In this document: piece after piece, positions 1-11,100 of the stretch
Numbering within the stretch: position 1 is the first letter of the stretch
Layout of the letters: each line of letters starts with the position of its first letter
Source of the DNA: Pachyseris speciosa
Taxonomy: Eukaryota; Cnidaria; Anthozoa; Scleractinia; Pachyseridae
Direction: 5' to 3'
DNA: 64,000 bases
NCBI GenBank assembly: GCA_016490735.1
Contig: JAEMWC010000261.1
Location: 706,001 to 770,000 of the forward strand
Notes under the pieces: model-generated
Databases searched by the model: none
Seen by the model: only the letters and a program-made list of their open reading frames with translations
Told to the model about the DNA's origin: nothing
Position numbers and translations under genes: made by a program

Positions 1-2105
1 GTGGCTGCATGCGTGGATTTAGCTTCAGCCATAATGAAAAGGTTGGTATTCTATTTGCCAGAAAATTAGTATCATGTAGTTCCATTTCTCCTCTTTTTGT
101 TATTGATGTCTTTCTAGACAGTGTTGTAATAATTTGTTGTGCTAGAAGTTCAAGTATTTTGTCTAAATGCCAATGTTTAATGTTCAGGTTTTGGTCTCAC
201 ATTTTTGCTCTCAATTAAATAATAGGTGTTCCTTTACAATTGTCCATTATATTGTGATTAGGTTTGCTTTATTAATGTGGCTTGTGAATTTCTCTTGTAC
301 AAGTGCTTACTTTCCAATAATTTTAGAGCATAAACTTGGCAGATCATACAAAAACTGAACATGAAAATTTGAGAAACAAACAGGAACCAGCTGAAACCAT
401 AATTAGGAAAGGGCGACAATAAGACTGAAAAGTTAAAACCTCACAAATTTTACAATGTGACTCAAGATATGCTTTCAGAAGAAAAAGATATGCAACTGTG
501 TAAATACAATGTTGTCTACATATGAGCTAATATCAAGTAGAATATGAATATTTCAGAACTTTGAATGCATTGTGCTGTCTAGTGTGACCGGCTCTAATCC
601 ACAGCTGAAAGCTGAAGGCTTAATTATTGAAACATGCCTTTCTACATGGAAGACTTACAAGGAAGAAATTCCCTTTCATTATTTTGTGTTTTTGAAGACA
701 GTGGAACCATTTTGATGTTAGAGCCTTTAAAATAATAATAGTCTAATGTGGGAAGAAAGATTGACACAACTGTTATTGGTAAGATGAAATGTTGTGTAAC
801 TGTACATGTGTAGGCAAGCTGTAGTTTTGATAGTTGTTGCTGTTACATATTTTTATTCTTTTACTTCTTGCTTACTAAAGATTGTGGTGCCTTTGCTCGT
901 GTTAACCTTGTCACATTTTTACCAAATATTTCATCTTGAAGGAGACAGCTAGTGTGAGTGAATTTACATACTGCCTGTTGCCTAGGCCATTAGGGGACAC
1001 TAACTTAATTTGCATGAATTTTGTCTGAACAGCAATATTTTGTCCCAGTTATGATAAATCTTGAAGTTAATTTCTTCTCTTGTCTTTCACAACATGCTGT
1101 TTTACCTGATCTTAGTAATGATTGTTTTAAATTACAGTATGAGAGTGAATTGTAGCACTTGGCCATAGGATATTCATCCTTGGTTATTTACATTTTTAAG
1201 CTGTGATGACAGACTCTTTTAAGGTAAAAGAAAAGGGTTTTTACACAATGCTGTCATAACATGTTCATGTCCATGTTAAGTTGCAGTTTCTTTCAACTTC
1301 CTGGGTGTTGTTGTTTTGTTAATTTATAGCAGTCGCTATCCAAGAATGGAAACTAAAGTTATGCTAAATGAACTTTTAAATTTAGAATTCAGATGATATT
1401 GCACCAGGTGCCAATATTATGGAAATATTTTTATTGAACAAAAAAGACAGTACTTGTCTATTATATTATTACATGTAGTTGTGTCGAGTTAAGAGTTGTT
1501 TGAAGTCAGTCTGTGTTCTTAAATGTTAATTGTTATTGATCCTACTGTACTGTACTGTAAGAATTGGGTATAACCTTGGCTCAATTAATGCTTTTTTATT
1601 CAATCTATTGTTGAGTTTACTTCCCATGGACATTACATGTGTATGTGTTTATAAAAGCTTGATACAGTATAGTGGAGTTATCTTGTTCTTTATTACTAGT
1701 GGAGGTTTAAGATGATAATCTTATCATCTGGCTTCACATTTTCCTCTCTCATGTATGTACAGTGTATTAAGATGCCTACAGTAAAGACTTTATTTCAGTC
1801 TCTGCTTTTATGCGCAGATGACTTTGCAATATAACCTTGTGATATTTTAATATCTAGGTAATTTTATATTGAGCTATTTTAAGACATAGTTACACTGTAC
1901 AAGCAGCAGAAAAATACAGATAAGTAAGTTAAGTAAACTTCCTTTAAAGTTCAATTCGACTTCACCCTACAACTATGCAAAATAAAAAAAGAAGTGCATG
2001 GACAACCAGAGGGCAAAGCAGAATTTCCATTTTACCAAATTTTCTCTGTTAAGAAATTTTAAAAAAAACTTTCTGGTACATTATTATATCACTAAGAATA
2101 CTTTG

Positions 2106-2336
2106 AATAGACCATTTTACAGTTGTCGGTAAAAGCGAGGCTGGGGGTGACCTTGTTTTGATAAAAACCTGCCAGCTTTTCTTATGTAAATCATGTTTTT
2201 CTTATGCTAACTAGTGTTTAATCAGCACGATTTCCATAAGAAAAGAAGGTAGGTTTGTATCAAAACAAGGTCACCCCTAGCCTCGCATTTAATCAAAGGC
2301 CAGGGTACTGAGCAAAGAACTGTAAAATGGTCTATT
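2106..2336. mobile_element. MITE with 19 bp terminal inverted repeats
   Basis: The ends are perfect 19 bp inverted repeats (AATAGACCATTTTACAGTT at 2106-2124, its complement at 2318-2336). Inside lies a second inverted pair around the words GCGAGGCTGGGGGTGACC and GGTCACCCCTAGCCTCGC. There is no coding capacity. The outermost bases may include part of the target duplication. It is a fold-back, non-autonomous DNA element. Confidence 0.8.
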
Positions 2337-2360
2337 AAAACATGTCACTTTTTATGTAAT

Positions 2361-2460
2361 AGATAAAATGTGAGCAGGAGACCTTTATGGGCATTTAAAA
2401 CGGTGAGCTTCAGGTGAGCCGTTTTAAAGCCCATAAAGGTTGGAGGCGAATATTTTATCT
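2361..2460. repeat. Small hairpin element
   Basis: Two arms of about 22 bp (2381-2403, ACCTTTATGGGC..., and 2419-2440, ...GCCCATAAAGGT) fold around a 15 base loop. Outer words AGATAAAAT and ATTTTATCT extend the symmetry. Probably a miniature inverted-repeat element. No gene. Confidence 0.7.
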
Positions 2461-3454
2461 TTCTTGTGGAATGAAACAATAGATTGTGTTTGTCATATTT
2501 GTCATGTGTTAATCAGTAAAGATCTTTATCAAAGTTAATGAGTATGTAATTAAGGTTAATGATTTGAATTGGGGTTTAGAGAGGCATACATGTGACTCAA
2601 ATACTACCCGTAGATTGGTCATAACTCTTATGAATAATATTAATGAATTTTACAACTAGTCTTAAGTAATCAAAATCATCGATACAATAATTGTAGCATA
2701 AATGATCTCGAGATAGTGTTTTGTTGTAGTTATTATGATACCGGTATGTTCCACTTTACAATTTGGCAGCCGTAAAGTATTATTTTCAACCCAGAGGAGT
2801 TTATGACATTTCCTGTTCTATGTTCAAACTTACATTGTAAGAAGGTAGAGTTTATTGTCTAACCAATCAGAATACTTATTGCATTTGACGTTAGGAGAAT
2901 GCATCCTAATCTTGGGTGCCCTGTGATACTAAGTGAGTGTGATTTTTCGTCGTTCGTGTACCATTTCTGCGCCATCTTGAATTACGTCATAAATGATATC
3001 GCGAGCTCAGCTTCACTGTGTTTATTTTTGCGTGGTCTAGTGAAGTTCGACGTTTGACTCAACAGGCGAACTTAACTAATTTGGGTTGACCTAAACTTAA
3101 AACCGATTTTCAAGTGAAAAAAATAAGGTGCCCTAGTAGAACACACCGGTTAGTCTGAAGATTTTTTGCTCCAAATAAGAATCATATCCTTGTTTACACT
3201 TCAATACTGTTTTCACGATTGGAACCATTCCCGAACCACAGCTAAACACCATCCGACAAGAAAGCACACAACCAATCACAACCCTGTAACTTCATATTAC
3301 AAAACTGCAATTGATTTCTTTATTATCACACCAGACTACCGCAGCAATGGATTCTTGGAATGCATTCCTGATCTACGATTACTACTACTAGTTTTAATAA
3401 CCTTTTTATGCTGTAATAAAGATGGAAAGTTTCAAATCTCTTTGGTGGGCCAAA

Positions 3455-3785
3455 CTGTTGATTTTCCTACAAGTTTCGATCATTTTCAAGCACTACTATT
3501 TTGATGGATCATTACTATCAATCTTTATACATTAATACCTTTAAAGAGGTATCAAAGAAATACCCGATCATTGGTGATTAAGTTATGGAACTTTTTCGAC
3601 CTAACAGGTTACCATAGCAACACCTTAGCCTGTTAAAACCCCCACTATTTTAGCTTTAAGTGAAAATAATTAAAAAGCCATCATGGTGACCCCAATTTTT
3701 TATTGTTGAAAAGTAATGAGCATGCCAAGAGCCAACTTTCAGCAAAGTTTAAACAAAAAAATAAGAGGAGTGGATTGAGAACCAC
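3455..3785 (-). mobile_element. MITE family A, copy 1 (diverged)
   Basis: This is the inverted, diverged partner of the element at 3804-4139. Shared blocks include the word around 3608 (AACAGGTTACCATAGCAAC), which reappears as its complement near 3967-3990, and TTTTCAAGCACTA, whose complement lies near 4104. The edges are approximate because the terminal GAGCCACC word is mutated to GAACCAC here. Confidence 0.65.
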
Positions 3786-3803
3786 TAGAAATTTTTGAAA
3801 ACT

Positions 3804-4139
3804 TAAGGTGGCTCTGAATCCGCTCCTACAATTTTTTTTTAATTATACAAAACGTTTTATTTTATTATGCTTATTATTTCCCGAAAATAAACAAATGGGA
3901 CTCGCCGGGCTCGTTTTTGAGTTATTGTCACTTAAAACTAAAATAAGGGGTGTTTTTAACAGGTTAAGGCATTGCTATGGTAACCTGTTATGTCAAAAAA
4001 AAAGTTTCATAACTTGTTCACCAATGATTGGGCATTTCTTCAATACCAATTTGAAGCTTATAACTTATAAAGATTGGTAGTAATGATCCATCACAATAAT
4101 AGTGCTTGAAAATGCTGGAAACTAGTAGGAGCCACCTTA
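3804..4139 (+). mobile_element. MITE family A, copy 2
   Basis: The element starts TTAAGGTGGCTC and ends GAGCCACCTTAA, a perfect 12 bp inverted pair about 336 bp apart. It ends only about 50 bp before the acceptor of the first EFA6 exon (4190). No coding capacity. Two further family members in this gene are at 3455-3785 and 13375-13640. Confidence 0.75.
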
Positions 4140-4189
4140 AAATAAAATTTACAACCTGTCGCTTCACCAATCTTCAAATTTTGTTACAG

Positions 4190-5129
4190 ACCCTGGGACA
4201 AGGGAGCGTGCTCGGCCTTACCTCAGAAAATTTGCAGTAGCTGATCCTAAACTAGCAATTTGTCAAGCACGGCTTAAAAGGTCTGCCTCTGCACCTAATC
4301 AACCACGTTACCGAGCTCACACTGATCAGCTACCTCGAAGGATTATCAAGAAGAAGGAGGAGAGAACTATGCACAAGGGAAACAGTACAAGCTCAGATGA
4401 CATCCGATCTGTGGGGCGGATGAGCCTCATAGGACTAGAGGAGGGTGTTGATGGTATTTTCACAAGAAGAAAAGATGATGTTGTGGAACGAGTGATAACC
4501 CACTTTCCAGTATGTAACAATTCCCCTTCAAGCAGGACTGATAAACTTGCAAGACCTGAAAGTTACAAAAGAAAGAGCTTTCCTGATGACAAAAATAGGA
4601 CTAGTCTGGAGGCTTTACCAAAGAGTTGTGTAAATTGTGGACAGCCATTAGATTCTTCAAGAGATGTAGAATGTAATGCTTCAACAGAATCACCATCAAA
4701 ATACAAAATCAAATGTAAAAAGTGTGGACATGTTAGAAACTATTCATCTGGAGGAACTAGTCTCCCTGGGACACCTTATTCTGCCCATAGAACATTGGAA
4801 CATTCCCCATTTGCATTACCTTCTCAACGAACCACACAATCACCATCTAAAGCCAATGGAAGCATAAATTCTCACTCTTCTCAGTTGAATGGTGATAGTG
4901 AGCATCATTTACCTAAGAGTAACAGCTCTTCTAGTGAAACTAAAGCTGTTATAAATGGAGGTATTAAATCTGAACACATTTTAAAGACACCCTTTGAGGG
5001 GCTGCCTCCTGATTCTTCTGGGAGAGAGTTTACCGACTTATGTTACAAGAGTCCAAGTGCCCTGGCTCAGACATTGTTTAATCTGGATGGATTTGATAGG
5101 GACGAAGTTGCACCTGAACTTAGTAAAAA
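4190..5129 (+). CDS. EFA6 exon: N-terminal low-complexity region with four-cysteine motif
   Basis: A 940 base exon rich in Ser, Arg, Lys and Asn, probably disordered. At 4624-4734 it encodes two CxxCG pairs (SCVNCGQP and KCKKCGHV) about 30 residues apart, the spacing and form of a zinc ribbon. The exon ends in [20 protein letters not shown], the known entry into the EFA6 Sec7 domain. Donor AGTAAAAA/GTGAGT leaves two bases of a codon, completed at 6593. I know of no such Cys motif in the vertebrate PSD proteins; zinc binding is inference. Confidence 0.85.
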
Positions 5130-8100
5130 GTGAGTACCAAGTTCATGCTATGCAGACAGTGTGGTTCTATGTTGCACACAGTCATGCAATTGCTGCCTTT
5201 GTCACATTAAAGAATATTTGCAGTATATTTATGAAGGGGTAGTGTGCCTGGAAAAGTGTTTGTTCACACAACATTCAGGTGCCATTTTGTATCTCTTCTG
5301 ATGGATTTTTAGTGACCGTTTGAAGTCAGCTGTGGTCATTGCAATTAATCGACTATATTGCAAAACTGTATTGTAAGAATGAATGGAATAATTGTTAGCC
5401 CTTGATTTCTTTTTCTCAGTAAATTGGTGAAGATATACTTAAGGGCCATTTTGTATTAAGTTGAAAACCTCCTGTGTGCCTGGGGATTTTTGTTAGTTAT
5501 TGTTTGTACAGCTGCTCTTATTGTGGAATAGTCTGCCAGTCAAACACATCTTTATCGTCTAACTCCTAATGGGTCTCCCTTTGACGAGTAAAATCGTCTG
5601 AAGTTAGACAAAGTAAAATCTATAAAGTCACTCTTAGGGTGGGAAGGGTTAAGGGAGATAGTGTTTTAACCATTTAACCCCTAAGGGGTCTCCCTTTGAT
5701 GAGTAAAATTGTCTGGCGTTAGACAGTAAAATCTATAAAGTCAGTCTTAGGGTGGAAAGGGTTAAGGAAGATAGTGTTTTAAGGGAGATAGTGTTTTAAC
5801 CCTTAAACCCCTAAGGGGTCTCCCTTTGATGAGTAAAATTGTCTGGCATTAGACAGTAAAATCTATAAAGTCACTCTTAGGGAGGAAAGGGTTAAGGAAG
5901 ATAGTGTTTTAAGGGAGATAGTGTTTTAACCCTTTAAGCCCTAAGGGGTCTCCCTTTGATGAGTAAAATTGTCTGGCATTAGACAGTAAAATCTATAAAG
6001 TCACTCTTAGGGAGGGAAAGGGTTAAGGGAGATAATGTTTTAAGGGAGATAGTGTTTTAACCCTTTAAGCCCTTTGATGAGTAAAATTGTCTGGCGTTAG
6101 ACAGTAAAATCCATAAAGTCACTCTTAAGGAGGAAAGGGTTTAATTATAGTACTTGTTACTACTACACCCTTAGTGGGATGCTACATGACTGTGGTCCAT
6201 CACATGGCAATAGGGCTGTCAGTAGGTTTTGGAGAAGGTTATGATCAGCAAACAAAGTAATTCGTGAGGCAAAGTTTCCTATCTAAAGAAACAACATTAG
6301 ATGGAGGTACGGCACTAGTGAGGCCTCGAGGTTCTGACCTAAAGTACATGTACATGCACTCACCCCTGCACCAATTTACCATCAGGGCCAGTTATAACCA
6401 TTTATTTTTCACCTGTGTGCAAGTCAAAGTACCCTTGTTGGTGTTTTCATTTTGACATAATCCTGTAAATCAACTTGGTCATGTCCAAATTCTCTTTTAT
6501 TAGTAATATTTACAATTAGATGCGGCCATGCTGCATGCACCATGTTTTTTTTAATTTTATATCCTCACAATTTTGTGTACGCTTTTTTGCAGTACTCCTT
6601 ATGGAAAGTTAGTGGCCATAGAATACCTACAATTCTTTAACTTTAGTGGTGAGAGTATAATTCAGTCACTGCAAAAGTTCCTCAAAGCTTTTCACTTGAG
6701 TGGGGAGACTCAGGAGAGGGAACGAATCTTAATTCCTTTTTCAAAGAGATACCAAGAATGTAACAATCCTGAATATGGTTCAGAAGGTAACAACTAAGTT
6801 TTATTTTACACATTATGTACAGGCCTCTTTTCTTATCACTGGAACAGTGTGTTTTCTTTTCTTTTACAGCTGAAATGTTCACAATGAAGTTTGTCACTTG
6901 TTTGTATTTTAGTATCAATTTTCAAAAAATAAACAGTTTAATGTTTAGCTTGTATTACATGTACACTGTACTTACAGTGCAACAACTTCAATGAAATTCA
7001 ATCCTAACTTTAACTTGGCAGTGGGAACAGATGCTTGCAACAGATCCAAAATGTCACCGAAAAAAAAAAAAACATAATTATCTTCTGTTGAAGTTTGGTA
7101 AGCCTCTACCATTATCATAGAGGCCACCAGCCTGATTGATTCTGAGTTGCATAGACATTAACACTAACTGTTTCTCAAGAAAGGGAGCGATGAAAAACAT
7201 ACCAGTGGTCACTTTGTAATATAATGATTGGCTTACGCAAACCACAAAGGTGTTGAAAAAAATTATTGGGCCAATTTTTGTTTTGGATTTCAACCGCTGA
7301 GGCATCTTTCACTATCAATTCAAATTTGTTCCACAAAAGGCCACTGTGGTAATCAAAATCCATATATTGACTAAAACAGTGCACAAAGGTGGAAAACCAA
7401 AATGCGGCCTCTTCACAATATTATTTAAAGATTTACCGAGCATCGTAAATCGCAGTTAATGGAGCGTGACGCTTCTGATCTAAGTTAGTATTCGTACATG
7501 TAACTCATGTCACGCAACGAGCCACGAATTGTACAACATTTATCTCTTTGTTGTCTCAATAATACAATGTACTCTTCTAATCGCTCAAAGGTTGATTACT
7601 TTCTATCATGCACCTATGTCTCAAAACTTGTAACAACCGTTCCGTATGGCCGTAGCGGTAAATACCTCCATTCATGTCTCCTTGTAAGCACGTGCGTTCC
7701 TGTAAAGCTATGGTACGTGATTTTCCATTGGCTTAGTTTTAGACGTATGTCTAGCTATATAAAGTATATCTTGAGCCATTCTGCTCATTCGCTTAATAGC
7801 TTTCCTTACGTTACTGTAGTCCGTGTCTCAGAATTTTGTAATGGCTCGTCCACGTGCTTTGTCAAAGTCTTCCAAGGCCAAAAAGTCCCGCCGAAACAAT
7901 GCCGAGGATCTTGCCTCTTTGACGGAAGAAGTTCTTCGCCTCCGCTTGCAGGCCCTCAATCTTCCTATCACAGGCAATAAAGCAGCCTTGGCCAAACGCC
8001 TAAAGTCTGCCCTCCACCCGGCGATTCCTCCTCATGGCAGCACAACAGCCGGTTGCCAGCCAACTAAGCAACGTAAAAAGGCGCCTGCTAAAAGCAAACG

Positions 8101-11100
8101 TTCGCTGCCTACGCCTGTTCCGGCGACCACAGAACCCGAAGCAGACTCGTCCAGTAGTGAGTCGGAGAACGTGGGCGACAACATCTCGGAGAAGGATGCC
8201 TTCGACGACTTCTTCGAGGCGGACGAGACCCACCCTCAGCAGTCTCTGTCACCAGTCCAGCTCGCCGCCATTGAGAGCACGGTCGCGTCTACACTGGATC
8301 GCGCTCTCCAGAGCTACTTGAATCCAAGGACGTTGCCTTCCCTGGGCCCAGCGTTGCAGTACACTGGAGTGCAGCCACGTCGTCCAGGAACTGCTACCCC
8401 ATTGGGCCTCCATCGTCCCTTGGATAGGAACTTAGAGGATAAAATCCTCCGGGGTGAGTACGTAGATTTCACTTCCTTGCTCCCCGATTCGCTTGCTCGG
8501 CCCCAGGTTCCTGAGTTGCAGTTTCGGATGGAGGATTCGTCCCCAGGCTCCCATTTCTCCCCACTGACTATGGTTCGCAGACGCAAGCCCACCATAGACA
8601 CTTTTCATAAATGGGTAGACGCGTACACTACGTACATGTTAATTATCGTTGCGGCTCATCCCCGGCGATCTACCGAGCTGCTAAAATACCAACAAATAAT
8701 TAGCAGGGCCGAGACTCAGTTCCAGGGATTGGCCTGGGTCACATATGACGAGCAGTTTCGCCGCAGGGCAGCTAATGGCCTTACTATAAGTTGGGACGAG
8801 GTGGATCTAGAACTGTGGACTGTCACCTTCTCGGGATTGGCTAAGCCTCATTGTCTCACTTGCTGCAGCCCGTACCACAGCCAGAACGATTGCCCCTCCG
8901 CTGACCCATCCCGTCGCCCATCGAGGGGAGCTGTCTGTTTCCGGTTCAACCGCGCCAGTGGCTGCACCGCAAGTACCTGCCACTTCCCGCATGTGTGCTG
9001 ACGCTGCTGTTCAGCCAACCACTCCATCCTCAACTGCCCCACTGGTGTCTCCAAGGGCGGCTCCCACAGCCACCAGAGTTCCAGTTCCCGCGAGCGTAGC
9101 AAAAGATAAAGTGCGTCTCCTTGCAAGGAACATCTTACCTTCAGTATCCACCCCTATCAGTGTCGATAAGTTAGCAAGGGAGCTCTCCCAACATCCTAAT
9201 CATGCTTTTAGTGCTAATTTAATTAATTCTTTCCGTTATGGCACCCGTGTGGGGTATACTGGTCCGGAGAAACAACGGGTCTCGCGCAACCTAATATCGG
9301 CCACGCAGCATCCCGAGGTGGTTTCTATGAATCTAAAAAAGGAAATCTCGCTAGGTCGGGTAGCGGGGCCTTTCCCCTCCCCCCCTTTACCCCAGCTCCA
9401 GTGCCATCCCCTGGGTGTGATTCCCAAAAAGCATTCTACGGAATGGCGTACTATCTATCACCTGTGGTACCCTGAGGGGGATAGTATCAACGACTTCATT
9501 CCCAAATATGCCTACACCCTCCAATATGTCCGGGTGGACGACGCTATTGGCATCTTGTTATCCCTGGGTCCGGGTGCTTATATGGCCAAAACCGATCTGA
9601 AATCCGCCTTTCGCCTTATCCCAATTCATCCGGACGACTGGCACCTCCTGGGTATTTATTGGCAATCACAGTTTTATGTTGATCTTTATCTCCCCTTTGG
9701 TCTCAGGAGTGCCCCATTCCTGTTTAATCAATTTTCGGATGCCCTTGAGTGGATCTTGAAGCACAATTATGGACTGGAACGTGTCCTTCACATTTTGGAC
9801 GATTTTTTCATAGCTGAACCTACCCGGCTACAATGCTTACAAAGTTTTAGTACCTTACTTCGGGTCTTCATGTCCCTTCAAGCCCGGTGGTAGCTTCCAA
9901 AACCCTGGGCCCTTCCCAGGAACTTGAATTTATGGGTATCGTTCTTGACAGCACCCGCATGGAAGCCCGCCTTCCAGAGGACAAACTCACTCGCACCCGG
10001 GAAATGCTGAACTCCTTTACCAAACGCCGGTCCATACGCCTTGTTGAGCTGCAATCTCTCATAGGTACCCTTCAGTTTGCGTGCAAAGCGGTTGTCCCCG
10101 GCAGAACCTTCCTTCAGCGCATGATCAATTTAACTAAAGGGGTACCGAGTCGTTTCCACCACATAAGATTAAATAAGGAGTTCTTTAAAGACCTAAACAT
10201 GTGGAAAGCCTTCCTAGAGGGTTGGAACGGGCGTTCATTTTTCCTTAATACTACCGTTACCCCCTCCCCCCATATGGAACTTTATACCGATGCATCGGGT
10301 CGTACAGGTTATGGGGATATTTCAACGGGAAATGGTTTCAGGGTCGCTGGCTTCCCCACATGCAACTTAGCAGTGACAGTGGCATAAGCATCGAATGGCA
10401 GGAACTCTTCCCCATAGTTGTTGCCTGTGCCATTTGGTACCCCCATTTCTCGGGCAAACGAATTCAATTTTGGTGCGACAACGAGTCAGTCGTCTCTATT
10501 ATTAACTCGGGCCATTCAAAGGTCCCGCGTATCATGGACTTACTTCGCTTTCTGGTTCTCGTTTCTATGAAACACAATTTTTACGTTAGGGCTCGTCACG
10601 TTCCGGGAATTCATAACGAGATTGCTGATGCCCTCTCTCGCTTTCAGGAAAAACGCTTCAGAGCAATGGCTCCCCAGGCGGAGAGCACCCCTTGTACCAT
10701 CCCGCCTTCGCTAATGACCCTTTAAAAGACGAGGTCCTCCATTATGCGAACCGGGGATTGGCATGGTCAACTAACCGCACCTACACCTCTGGGGAGAAAC
10801 GCTTTCTTCAGTTCTGCCTAATGAATAGACTATTCTCTAGCAACGGGGATCTTTTTCCCGCCTCGGAAGGTACCCTTATCTATTTTGCGACCCACTTGGC
10901 GCGTAAGGTAAAACATAGCACCATTAAGCTTTACTTATCCGCCGTACGTAATCTCCACATCACTTGTTGGTACGGCGACCCACTTGTTGGCAAATTGCTT
11001 TTGAAGAAGGTGCTTCGGGGCATATTACGCCATCAGGGCCAGACCCGTATCCTTCGTCAACCAGTTACCCCAGGGGTTTTATTGTCCATAAGACCTGTTT

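Larger units (their letters stand above)
1..4189. other. Intron or 5' region of the EFA6 gene, repeat-bearing
   Basis: No coding exon could be supported here. The open stretches are short, lack family resemblance and do not end at splice signals that join the EFA6 exon at 4190. The stretch is AT-rich and holds two small hairpin elements (2106-2336, 2361-2460) and a head-to-head pair of a third element (about 3455-3785 and 3804-4139). It most likely lies in an intron of EFA6, because the first exon seen begins after an acceptor (TTGTTACAG) in mid-codon. A short upstream exon or 5' UTR cannot be excluded. Confidence 0.55.

Noticed and set aside
5559..6140. Regular repeats with linkers as a CRISPR array
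   Set aside because: Linkers are the same sequence in each unit and the host is a metazoan; it is a satellite.
7507..7980. 157-codon frame before gag as an extra retrotransposon gene
   Set aside because: It overlaps gag in another frame, shows no domain and spans the TATA box and leader.
8000..9126. Minus-strand frames under gag and RT
   Set aside because: Shadows of the GC-rich plus-strand coding frames.
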